From contig CADBTE010000046.1 in NCBI GenBank assembly GCA_902797455.1, positions 1 through 6,844 on the forward strand: a stretch of DNA of 6,844 nt, in the 5' to 3' direction. The first letter of the stretch is position 1; the number at the start of each line of letters is the position of its first letter. The notes under the pieces were generated by a model, which searched no databases, was not told where the DNA came from, and saw only the letters and a program-made list of their open reading frames with translations. The DNA comes from an uncultured Planctomycetota bacterium. GTDB taxonomy: Bacteria > Planctomycetota > Planctomycetia > Pirellulales > Thermoguttaceae. Shown piece after piece: positions 1 to 5,655 of the stretch. The position numbers were made by a program, and so were the translations under genes.

Positions 1-692
1 AAGAACTCGGCGCGCCGTTCGGTCCACATCTCGACCCCGGGGTAAATGAGCCGGCCCGATTTCATCTGGAACGGCCCGTGGTTCGAGTTGACCGGAACGC
101 GGCGGCGCGCCTCCCAGTTGACGCCGTCGTCGGTGGAGCGGAAGATAAAACTCCCCAGCTCGCGCAGACGCTCTTGCTCGCTGACGCGGTTGTGAACCCT
201 CATCCAGCGGTCGTACCGCTGGTCGGACATCTCCTTTTGGCCCTTGGCGCGCCGCTCGATCTCTTTACTGAGGATTTCGTCGCTGTAGGCCAGCGAGGTA
301 AACGTCGTGACGAGGATCGTCCCCTTGTCGGTCACCAGAATACCGGCGTCGCGGTCGTCGATCGGGCCGTCGCTGATCGTCTGCGGCCAGGTCCAGGTTT
401 CTCCCTTGTCGCGGGAGCGGAACAGGTCGACCCGCCCGAACGGGCAGACGTGCGTCTCGCGCCCGCCGGAAACGGCGACCAGCAGCTCGTCGTCTTGGGT
501 CACCCCGACCGTCGGCCAGCCGTAGTAGATATCGGGGGTCTCGGAAACGGCCTTCTGCGAGAGGATCTCGACCCGCGGGGCCTCGGCGGCGCGCAGGGAG
601 GAAGAAACAAAGCCGGCGCTAAAAAGCGCCGCCGCGCCGGCGGCCGTACTTTTGAGCATGCCGCGGCGGGTTAAACAGCGGGAAGATTCCAT
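1..692 (-). CDS. Tat-exported BNR/sialidase-like protein, N-terminal part (cut by window edge)
   Basis: Reading leftward from an ATG at 692, the frame stays open for 230 codons to the window edge, so the C-terminus is missing. Residues 1-36 form a twin-arginine signal: T8-R9-R10-G-M-L-K14, then an Ala-rich hydrophobic stretch and a cleavage site near L33-R-A-A36, so the protein should leave the cytoplasm folded. Two Asp-box motifs (S-x-D-x-G-x-[TN]-W) occur at residues 93-100 (SRDKGETW) and 186-193 (STDDGVNW), the hallmark of BNR/sialidase beta-propeller blades. Start choice rests on the signal peptide and on GAGG at 703-700, seven bases before the ATG. The family suggests an exported glycan-binding or glycan-hydrolysing propeller. 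Where sialidases usually have a [FY]-R-I-P motif, this protein has Y57-G-W-P60, so sialidase activity is doubtful. It is divergently transcribed from the cimA operon. The fold is well supported; the substrate is unknown. Confidence 0.85.
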   Translation of the reverse strand, partial: MESSRCLTRRGMLKSTAAGAAALFSAGFVSSSLRAAEAPRVEILSQKAVSETPDIYYGWPTVGVTQDDELLVAVSGGRETHVCPFGRVDLFRSRDKGETWTWPQTISDGPIDDRDAGILVTDKGTILVTTFTSLAYSDEILSKEIERRAKGQKEMSDQRYDRWMRVHNRVSEQERLRELGSFIFRSTDDGVNWEARRRVPVNSNHGPFQMKSGRLIYPGVEMWTERRAEF

Positions 693-740
693 GGCAAAAC
701 CTCGGTTGAAAATGAACGTTCGAAAGGCCGGAACAGTCTC

Positions 741-769
741 ATTTTAACGAGGCCCTTGTCCTTATTCAA
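741..769 (-). promoter_or_regulatory. Putative sigma70-type promoter for the Tat/BNR gene
   Basis: On the minus strand a -35 box TTGAAT (769-764, 4 of 6 consensus bases) and a -10 box TAAAAT (746-741, 5 of 6) are separated by exactly 17 bases. Transcription would start near 734, giving a leader of about 42 bases that contains the GAGG ribosome site at 703-700. Position and spacing fit the gene starting at 692. Confidence 0.55.
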
Positions 770-781
770 TAACTCAAGTTG

Positions 782-790
782 TGGTATAAT
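782..790 (+). promoter_or_regulatory. Extended -10 promoter for the cimA operon
   Basis: TGGTATAAT gives a perfect TATAAT at 785-790 preceded by the TGn extension. The -35 region is poor (TATTCA at 763-768 with a 16-base spacer matches 3 of 6), which is usual for extended -10 promoters. Transcription would start near 797, leaving a leader of about 96 bases before the cimA ATG at 893. No other gene lies downstream on this strand before cimA. Confidence 0.6.
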
Positions 791-892
791 AGGAAAAATT
801 ACCGCTTCGGCGCCGTAAAAAAGCGGCTGCCCCGCCCGGTTTTATCCCCCCCCATGGGAACTTGAGAACAAAAACGAACAAAAGACGAATCT

Positions 893-2506
893 ATGAGTAA
901 GGCGTCGGTTCGGCGAATCGCCATCTACGATACCACCCTGCGCGACGGCGCGCAGGGCGAGGGGATTTCGTTCTCGCTGCAAGACAAAATCCTTCTGGCC
1001 CGCCGGCTCGATCAGCTCGGCTTCGACTATATCGAAGGGGGATATCCCGCCTCGAACGACAAAGACGAGCAATTCTTCAGCGAGCTTGCCGAACAGCCGC
1101 TGACCGGCGCCAAGCTGTGCGCCTTCGGAATGACGCGCCGCAAGGGGACCGATGTCGAAAAAGACGACGGGCTGGCCGCGCTTCTGGCCTCGGGCGCGCC
1201 GGTGCTGACGATCGTCGGCAAATCGAGCGCCTTCCAGGTGCGTGACGTTCTGGCCACGTCGCTGGAAGAGAACCTCGCGATGCTTGAGGAGACGATCGGC
1301 TTTCTCATCTCGCGCGGGCGGCGGGTCTTCTTCGACGCCGAGCATTTCTTCGACGGCTGGAAGAACGACCCCGGCTATTCGATGACGGCCATTTCGACCG
1401 TCATGGCCGCCGGGGCCGAGTCGATCACCCTGTGCGATACCAACGGCGGCTCGATGCCCGAAGAGATCGCCGCGGGGGTCGAGGCGGTCGCCGCGGCGGC
1501 CGCGGCCGCCGGCAAACCGGGGCTTCCGATCGGCATCCACACGCACAACGACTGCGGCCTGGCGGTCGCCAATTCTCTGGCCGCCGTCGAGGCGGGGGCC
1601 TCGATCGTTCAGGGAACGGTCAACGGCTTCGGCGAGCGATGCGGCAACGCCAATTTGATCACCATTATCGCCAACCTTCTTTTGAAAAAAGGGGGCCGGT
1701 TCGAGGTTCTCCAGCCGGGCGCGGCGCGGTACCTTACCGAGCTGTCCCGCTTCGTCGACGAACTGGTCAACGTCAAGCCGTCGCCGCGGCAGCCGTACGT
1801 CGGGCGCAGCGCCTTCACCCACAAGGGGGGGATGCACGTCTCGGGGATCATCCGCGACTCTTCCGCCTACGAGCATATCGCCCCCGAGGCGGTCGGCAAT
1901 GCCCGCCGGGTCCTGATCAGCGAGCTGTCGGGCCGGTCGAATATCGCCGCGCGCACCGCCAAGTACCATATCGACGGCGATAAAAAGCTCCTCGACAAGA
2001 TTCTCTCGGCGGTCGTTCACAAAGAAAGCCGCGGCTATACCTTCGAGGCGGCCGAGGCGTCGTTCGATCTGCTGGTGCGCCGCGCGATGGGGACGTTCCA
2101 CCCCCACTTCCAGCGGCTCAGCTACAATACCAACGCCGTGTCGGACAGCAAGGGAGTCTTGACGACGATGGCGACCGTTAAGCTGAAGGTCGGCGATCTG
2201 ATTCGTCTTGAGGTCGCCGAGGGGGACGGCCCGGTCGACGCGCTCGACGCGGCGCTGCGGCGGGCCCTGGACGATGTCTTCCCGCAGCTGAAGACCATGT
2301 CGCTGGTCGACTATAAGGTCCGCGTCCTCAACAGCGAGGCGGCGACCGCCGCCCGCGTGCGCGTGATTATCGAAAGCAAAGACGCCGACGAGGTCTGGGG
2401 AACCGTCGGGGTCGACGAAAACGTCATCGAGGCAAGCTGGATCGCCCTGTGCGACTCGATTGAATACAAACTGGCTAAATGCCAGGCCCTCCCCGCCCAG
2501 CCGTAA
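893..2506 (+). CDS. cimA: (R)-citramalate synthase
   Basis: The 537-residue protein should condense pyruvate and acetyl-CoA to (R)-citramalate in the cytoplasm, giving a threonine-independent route to 2-oxobutanoate and isoleucine. The N-terminal DRE-TIM barrel (about residues 8-285) begins with D13-T-T-L-R17-D18-G and continues A-Q-G-E-G-I-S-F-S, the citramalate synthase form. Metal and substrate residues visible are D18, H216 and H218 in IHTHND, and N252 in GERCGNAN. A linker with FTHKGGMHVSGI (308-319) follows, then a LeuA-type allosteric domain (about 400-530) with AEGDGPVDALDAAL at 442-455. Length fits the long CimA group (TIGR00977-like, from memory) rather than LeuA. The start has no clear Shine-Dalgarno, but an earlier ATG at 854 hits a stop after three codons and the DTTLRDG spacing is right. 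It heads the probable operon; feedback by isoleucine is expected from the C-terminal domain but not shown. 2-isopropylmalate synthase is a less likely alternative. Confidence 0.93.
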   Translation: MSKASVRRIAIYDTTLRDGAQGEGISFSLQDKILLARRLDQLGFDYIEGGYPASNDKDEQFFSELAEQPLTGAKLCAFGMTRRKGTDVEKDDGLAALLASGAPVLTIVGKSSAFQVRDVLATSLEENLAMLEETIGFLISRGRRVFFDAEHFFDGWKNDPGYSMTAISTVMAAGAESITLCDTNGGSMPEEIAAGVEAVAAAAAAAGKPGLPIGIHTHNDCGLAVANSLAAVEAGASIVQGTVNGFGERCGNANLITIIANLLLKKGGRFEVLQPGAARYLTELSRFVDELVNVKPSPRQPYVGRSAFTHKGGMHVSGIIRDSSAYEHIAPEAVGNARRVLISELSGRSNIAARTAKYHIDGDKKLLDKILSAVVHKESRGYTFEAAEASFDLLVRRAMGTFHPHFQRLSYNTNAVSDSKGVLTTMATVKLKVGDLIRLEVAEGDGPVDALDAALRRALDDVFPQLKTMSLVDYKVRVLNSEAATAARVRVIIESKDADEVWGTVGVDENVIEASWIALCDSIEYKLAKCQALPAQP

Positions 2507-2544
2507 ACGCGTTGTTTCCCCCACCCTTCGAAAAAAGGCCTGCT

Positions 2545-3060
2545 ATGAACCCGACCCGCACCATTAAGCTATCCGGTGAAAAACTCTCGTTCAGCGCCTC
2601 GCACGCCATTGTGTTCGAGCAGCCGAACCAACCCGGTTCCCTCGGCCTCGAGCCGCTTCACGGGCACGACTTCGTCGTGGACGTCGAGATTACCGGCCCG
2701 GTCAACGCGCTTGGAATGGTGATTAATTTCCTCGTCGCCGAAAGTGTCCTTCGGTCGATTATCGATAAGTTCAACCATAAAATCCTCCTTCCGGCCAAGC
2801 CCGATTACTTCAACTACGAACGAAGCGGCCGTCAGCTGGGGGTCCACTCGAAGGTCGACCCCCGATCCTGGTCGTTCCCGCTGGTCGATGTCTGCTTTAT
2901 CGACGCGCCGAACGCCTCGACCGAGGCGATCGCCGACGACCTGGCGAGACTCTACTGGGGCCGGCTGACCGATTTCGGCATTATCAGCCCGGCCGAGGCG
3001 TACCAGCTGCGCGTCACGCTCAAAGAGTCGGCCGGCTCGTCGGTGACGGTCGAGTACTAA
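2545..3060 (+). CDS. 6-pyruvoyltetrahydropterin synthase family protein, probable PTPS-III (FolB bypass)
   Basis: This 171-residue protein belongs to the T-fold PTPS/QueD family. Zinc ligands are H20 (FSASH), H39 and H41 (LHGHD). T126-E127 corresponds to the family's T-x-E-N-L-A helix, and E161 in TLKES to the pterin-anchoring Glu near the C-terminus. The catalytic Cys that precedes HGH in QueD and classical PTPS is missing: the position four before H39 is L35, and the motif reads E36-P-L-H-G-H41. This ExxHGH form defines PTPS-III, reported to make 6-hydroxymethyl-dihydropterin from dihydroneopterin triphosphate and to replace FolB in folate synthesis. Two oddities are N77-H78 where the family usually has Asp-His, and a longer than usual segment between H78 and E127. 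The start at 2545 is preferred because AAGG at 2535-2538 sits six bases upstream; an in-frame ATG at 2479 would add a Pro-rich tail overlapping cimA. It follows cimA by 38 bases and precedes tadA by 17. Fold certain; subtype likely. Confidence 0.8.
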   Translation: MNPTRTIKLSGEKLSFSASHAIVFEQPNQPGSLGLEPLHGHDFVVDVEITGPVNALGMVINFLVAESVLRSIIDKFNHKILLPAKPDYFNYERSGRQLGVHSKVDPRSWSFPLVDVCFIDAPNASTEAIADDLARLYWGRLTDFGIISPAEAYQLRVTLKESAGSSVTVEY

Positions 3061-3077
3061 GTTAGCGGTTTTGTCCG

Positions 3078-3578
3078 ATGATGACCGGCGGGAACCAGCC
3101 AGAAGCCCGGGGCGGCGATCAGGATGAGGCGTATATGCGCGAAGCGATCGCCCAGGCGCGCCTGGCCGCCGAAGAGGGAGAGGTCCCGATCGGCGCGGTG
3201 ATCGTCTGCGACGGCCGGATCATCGCCCGCGGCCGCAACCGCCGCGAGAGCCGCCGCGACCCGACCGCCCACGCCGAAATGGAGGCGATTCGCCAGACGA
3301 TCGGGCAGTTCGCCTCGTGGCGCGTCGAGCGGGCCGCCCTCTACGTGACGCTCGAACCGTGCCCCATGTGCGCCGGGGCCATCGTCCAGTCGCGGATCGA
3401 CCGGGTGGTGTACGGCTGCGCCGACCCGAAGGCGGGGGCCGCCGCGACCCTCTTTTCGCTGCTGAGCGACCCGCGGCTGAACCACCGCTGCGAGGTCCGC
3501 GCCGGGGTGCTCGAGGACCAGTGCCGGGAACTGCTGAGGAACTTCTTCCGCGCGCGCCGCGCCGAAAAGGCCGAGTGA
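3078..3578 (+). CDS. tadA: tRNA-specific adenosine deaminase
   Basis: The 166-residue protein is a zinc cytidine-deaminase-fold enzyme that converts adenosine 34 of tRNA-Arg(ACG) to inosine in the cytoplasm, so one tRNA can read CGU, CGC and CGA. Zinc ligands are H65 in the HAE motif and C95 and C98 in PCPMC, with E67 as proton shuttle. V36-P-I-G-A-V-I and R53-N54 match the TadA substrate pocket, and A99-G-A-I completes the family signature after the second Cys. Length is normal. The start is uncertain: 3078 has no Shine-Dalgarno, while the in-frame ATG at 3135 has GAGG at 3126-3129, five bases upstream, and would give 147 residues. I keep 3078 because the D16-E-A-Y-M20-R-E-A segment resembles the conserved first helix of TadA, which the shorter form would clip. 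It is last in the probable cimA operon, and terminator-like structure follows. Confidence 0.93.
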   Translation: MMTGGNQPEARGGDQDEAYMREAIAQARLAAEEGEVPIGAVIVCDGRIIARGRNRRESRRDPTAHAEMEAIRQTIGQFASWRVERAALYVTLEPCPMCAGAIVQSRIDRVVYGCADPKAGAAATLFSLLSDPRLNHRCEVRAGVLEDQCRELLRNFFRARRAEKAE

Positions 3579-3610
3579 GGGGCGTTTCCCTTTTCCGCCG
3601 GGGGGCAAAC

Positions 3611-3619
3611 TGGTAAAAT
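3611..3619 (+). promoter_or_regulatory. Possible extended -10 promoter upstream of the phosphohexomutase gene
   Basis: TGGTAAAAT has the same layout as the TGGTATAAT box before cimA (TGn followed by a 5-of-6 match to TATAAT). TTTTCC at 3591-3596 lies at 17-base spacing and matches the -35 consensus at only 3 of 6. Transcription from about 3626 would give a leader of about 110 bases containing the inverted repeats at 3642-3680. Confidence 0.35.
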
Positions 3620-3641
3620 GGCGCCTGGGGGGAGCGCTCCG

Positions 3642-3665
3642 GCCCGCCGAAGGCGGGCGGGTTTT
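3642..3665 (+). terminator. Terminator-like hairpin after tadA
   Basis: GCCCGCC (3642-3648) pairs perfectly with GGCGGGC (3652-3658) around a GAA loop. In a second register CCCGCC (3643-3648) pairs with GGCGGG (3656-3661) around a seven-base loop, directly followed by TTTT (3662-3665). The T-run is short, so this is a weak intrinsic terminator at best. It lies 64 bases after the tadA stop, in the right place to end the cimA-PTPS-tadA transcript. Confidence 0.4.
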
Positions 3666-3680
3666 GCCGCGGCGGCAAAA
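3662..3680. repeat. Perfect 8-bp inverted repeat with 3-base loop
   Basis: TTTTGCCG (3662-3669) and CGGCAAAA (3673-3680) are exact reverse complements around CGG. The left arm starts with the T-run of the preceding hairpin, so the two structures compete for those bases. Neither strand has a T-run after the stem, so this is not itself a standard terminator. A nearby palindrome, GGAGCGCTCC, lies at 3631-3640. An operator or a structured leader is possible. Confidence 0.5.
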
Positions 3681-3702
3681 ATTCAACCAAACAAACCAGC
3701 TG

Positions 3703-3708
3703 TATAAA
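3703..3708 (+). promoter_or_regulatory. Possible proximal -10 box for the phosphohexomutase gene
   Basis: TATAAA (5 of 6 match to TATAAT) lies in a locally AT-rich stretch (3677-3735) just before the gene, unlike the GC-rich surroundings. The best -35 candidate, TTCAAC at 3682-3687, is weak and at 15-base spacing. Transcription would start near 3715, just before the AGAGG ribosome site at 3725-3729. Confidence 0.3.
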
Positions 3709-3724
3709 GAAACATATAGATTTT

Positions 3725-3729
3725 AGAGG
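3725..3729 (+). promoter_or_regulatory. Shine-Dalgarno site fixing the start at 3736
   Basis: AGAGG lies six bases before the ATG at 3736, a clear ribosome site that supports this start. The first-in-operon gene cimA lacks an equally clear one. Confidence 0.7.
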
Positions 3730-3735
3730 TTATCT

Positions 3736-5100
3736 ATGCCGGCTCCGTTGATCATTAGTGTTTCCGGGCTTCGCGGGGAAATCGGCGCGACGCTGACCCC
3801 GGAAGTGGCGATGCGCTACGCGGCCGCCTTTTCGGCCTCGCTGGCCGGCGACGGCCGCCCGTTTGTGATCACCCGCGACGGCCGCGCCGGCGGTTCGGCG
3901 CTGGCCGACGCCATCGCCGCGGCGCTTTGCTCGGTCGGCCGCTCGGTGATCGACGCGGGGATCGCCGCCACGCCGACGACCGGCGTGCTGGTGCGCCATT
4001 TAAAAGCCGCGGGGGGGATTCAAATCTCCGCCAGCCACAACCCCCGCCGGTTCAACGGGCTGAAGCTCTTCAGCGCCGCCGGGCGGGTGATCCCCAAAGC
4101 CGAGGGAGAGGCGGTGCTGCCGGTTTACCATCGTTTCCAGACCGAGCCGCTCCCCTGGGTCGATGTCGAACACCTCGGCGAAAAGAGTCTCTGTGACGAG
4201 ACGATCCGTGCGCACATGAACGCCGTTTTGGCGACGGTCGACGCCGAGGCGATCCGCGCGAAGGGCTTCCGCGTTCTGCTCGACTCCAACCACGGCGCCG
4301 GCTCGCTGCTGGGACGCCCCCTGCTGGAGGCGCTCGGCTGCGAGGTCGTCGGTGTGGGGCAGACCCCCGACGGGGCGTTTGAGCATACCCCCGAACCGAC
4401 CGCCGAGAACCTCGCGCCGATTCTCCAGACGGTTCGCCAAGCGAAGGTCGATATCGCCTTGTGCCAAGACCCCGACGCCGACCGCCTGGCGCTGATCGAC
4501 GAAAACGCCCGCTATATCGGCGAGGAATACACCGTGGCGATCTGCGCCAAGAACCGCCTGGCCAAAGAGCCGGGGCCGGTGGTGATCAACGCCGCCACCA
4601 GCCGCATGACGATCGATATCGCCGAGTCGTTCGGGCAGAAGTGCTTCCGCTCCCCCGTGGGAGAGGCGAACGTCGTCGACTGCATGATCGCCAACGGCGC
4701 CGTCTTCGGCGGCGAGGGGAACGGCGGCCCGATCGACCCGCGCGTCGGGTTCGTGCGCGACAGCTTCGTCGGGATGGCGATGGTCCTCGAGGCGATGGCG
4801 CTGCGCGGTCTGCCCCTCTCGCGCCTGGCCGATGAACTCCCCTCGTACGCGATCATTAAGCGGAAGGTGACCCTTCCCGCCGAAAGAATCGCCGCGGTCC
4901 TCGACGGCCTGGCCGAGAAGTACGCCGGCGAGAAGGTCGATCGTTCCGACGGGGTGCGCGTCGACTTCCAGCGCAGCTGGGCGCTGGTTCGGGCCAGTAA
5001 TACCGAGCCGATCGTGCGTATTATTGTGGAGGCGCCCGATGAGGCCGCCGCCGAGGATCTGTGCGATCGGTTCCAGCGCGATACCGAGGCGCTGGCCTGA
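3736..5100 (+). CDS. glmM: alpha-D-phosphohexomutase, probably phosphoglucosamine mutase or phosphomannomutase/phosphoglucomutase
   Basis: The 454-residue protein has all four signatures of the phosphohexomutase superfamily in order. These are the phosphoserine loop S98-A-S100-H-N-P (S100 carries the phosphate), the magnesium loop D245-P-D247-A-D249-R, the sugar-specificity loop G326-E-G-N-G-G331, and the phosphate-binding loop R419-A-S-N-T-E-P425. It should interconvert hexose or hexosamine 1- and 6-phosphates in the cytoplasm, most likely glucosamine 6-phosphate to glucosamine 1-phosphate for UDP-GlcNAc and envelope synthesis. Length is normal. The specificity loop is not the GEQSGH form of classical bacterial GlmM; GEGNGG and the N-terminal ISVSGLRGEIG look more like archaeal-type members, so phosphomannomutase or phosphoglucomutase activity remains possible. 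The start is supported by AGAGG at 3725-3729. It appears to begin a new transcription unit and is followed after 75 bases by rpiB. Superfamily certain; gene symbol tentative. Confidence 0.85.
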   Translation: MPAPLIISVSGLRGEIGATLTPEVAMRYAAAFSASLAGDGRPFVITRDGRAGGSALADAIAAALCSVGRSVIDAGIAATPTTGVLVRHLKAAGGIQISASHNPRRFNGLKLFSAAGRVIPKAEGEAVLPVYHRFQTEPLPWVDVEHLGEKSLCDETIRAHMNAVLATVDAEAIRAKGFRVLLDSNHGAGSLLGRPLLEALGCEVVGVGQTPDGAFEHTPEPTAENLAPILQTVRQAKVDIALCQDPDADRLALIDENARYIGEEYTVAICAKNRLAKEPGPVVINAATSRMTIDIAESFGQKCFRSPVGEANVVDCMIANGAVFGGEGNGGPIDPRVGFVRDSFVGMAMVLEAMALRGLPLSRLADELPSYAIIKRKVTLPAERIAAVLDGLAEKYAGEKVDRSDGVRVDFQRSWALVRASNTEPIVRIIVEAPDEAAAEDLCDRFQRDTEALA

Positions 5101-5128
5101 AAAGGACGAACATAAAACCTTAAGAAAG

Positions 5129-5160
5129 CCGGCGCGCCATGGCCGCCGGAAGCATTTTTT
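5129..5160 (+). terminator. Terminator- or attenuator-like hairpin between the mutase gene and rpiB
   Basis: CCGGCG (5129-5134) pairs with CGCCGG (5144-5149) around a nine-base loop containing GCCATGGC. A run of six T (5155-5160) follows after a five-base spacer. The spacer makes it imperfect as an intrinsic terminator. Only 15 bases separate the T-run from the rpiB start, so rpiB could not have its own promoter downstream. Partial termination or mRNA stabilisation between the two genes is more likely than a full stop. Confidence 0.4.
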
Positions 5161-5175
5161 CGGAGCGAAAAAGGA

Positions 5176-5649
5176 ATGATTATCTACCTCGGAAGTGACC
5201 ATCACGGTATCAGAACGCGTCTGAATTTGTGTGGTTATCTGCGCGAGCTGGGCCACGAGGTGATCGATGTCGGCCCCACCGAGGAGGGGACCGCCAGTGT
5301 CGATTACCCCGATATCGCCGAGCGGGTCGCCGGCGCCGTGTCGCGCGGGGAGGCCGAGCGGGGGATTCTCATCTGCGGAACGGGAATCGGCATGAGCATT
5401 ACCGCCAATAAATTCCCCGGCGTGCGCGCCGCGCCGATCGTCGACGAGTTCTCGGCCCAGATGAGCCGTCGGCACAACGACCTGAACGTCCTGTGCCTTT
5501 CGGCCGACACGCTTACCGAAACGATGATCAGCCGGCTGGTCGAGGTCTGGCTGAAATGCGCGTTCGTCGGCGGCCGCCATCAGCGGCGCAACGATAAAAT
5601 CGCGGCCATCGAAGCCGAACAGATCAAAGAGAATAAACACATCAACTAA
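5176..5649 (+). CDS. rpiB: Ribose-5-phosphate isomerase B
   Basis: The 157-residue protein belongs to the RpiB/LacAB family and should interconvert ribulose 5-phosphate and ribose 5-phosphate in the cytoplasm (pentose phosphate pathway). The first strand ends G6-S-D8-H9-H10-G. The catalytic Cys is C67 in I-C67-G-T-G-I-G-M-S, whose Gly-rich loop forms the anion hole. Phosphate-handling residues are visible as R98-R-H100-N101-D-L-N-V and the C-terminal G132-G-R-H-Q-R-R138. Length is typical, with a short charged tail after I142. Ribosome signals are unusual: GGAG at 5162-5165 lies ten bases from the ATG while AAGGA at 5171-5175 abuts it. The start is kept because the protein must begin at the MIIYLGSDH strand, and the next Met is residue 73. 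It lies 75 bases after the mutase gene, across a hairpin, and 19 bases before the TPR gene. A LacA/LacB galactose isomerase role is unlikely with no lac genes nearby. Confidence 0.92.
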   Translation: MIIYLGSDHHGIRTRLNLCGYLRELGHEVIDVGPTEEGTASVDYPDIAERVAGAVSRGEAERGILICGTGIGMSITANKFPGVRAAPIVDEFSAQMSRRHNDLNVLCLSADTLTETMISRLVEVWLKCAFVGGRHQRRNDKIAAIEAEQIKENKHIN

Positions 5650-5655
5650 AAATTC

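Noticed and set aside
78..674. 198-codon plus-strand frame opposite the Tat/BNR gene
   Set aside because: The minus strand encodes a Tat signal and two Asp boxes here; the plus-strand product has no recognisable features.
1490..1511. Run of seven Ala codons (residues 200-206) in cimA as a possible unstable repeat
   Set aside because: It is a short GC-rich tract in a helix-loop of the barrel. The frame and family alignment are intact, so it is probably only compositional.
842..2524. 560-codon open frame on the minus strand across all of cimA
   Set aside because: The plus-strand frame has every citramalate synthase motif. Long antisense frames are expected from the codon bias of GC-rich genes, and the translation is an Arg/Gly/Asp-rich shadow with no recognisable domain.
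2479..2544. Upstream in-frame start for the PTPS gene adding 22 residues
   Set aside because: It overlaps cimA by 28 bases, adds a Pro-rich tail unlike the family, and lacks a ribosome site, whereas 2545 has AAGG six bases upstream.
3618..3707. 29-codon ORF between tadA and the mutase gene
   Set aside because: Its ATG overlaps the possible -10 box, there is no well-spaced ribosome site, and the product is Ala/Arg low complexity formed by the inverted repeats.
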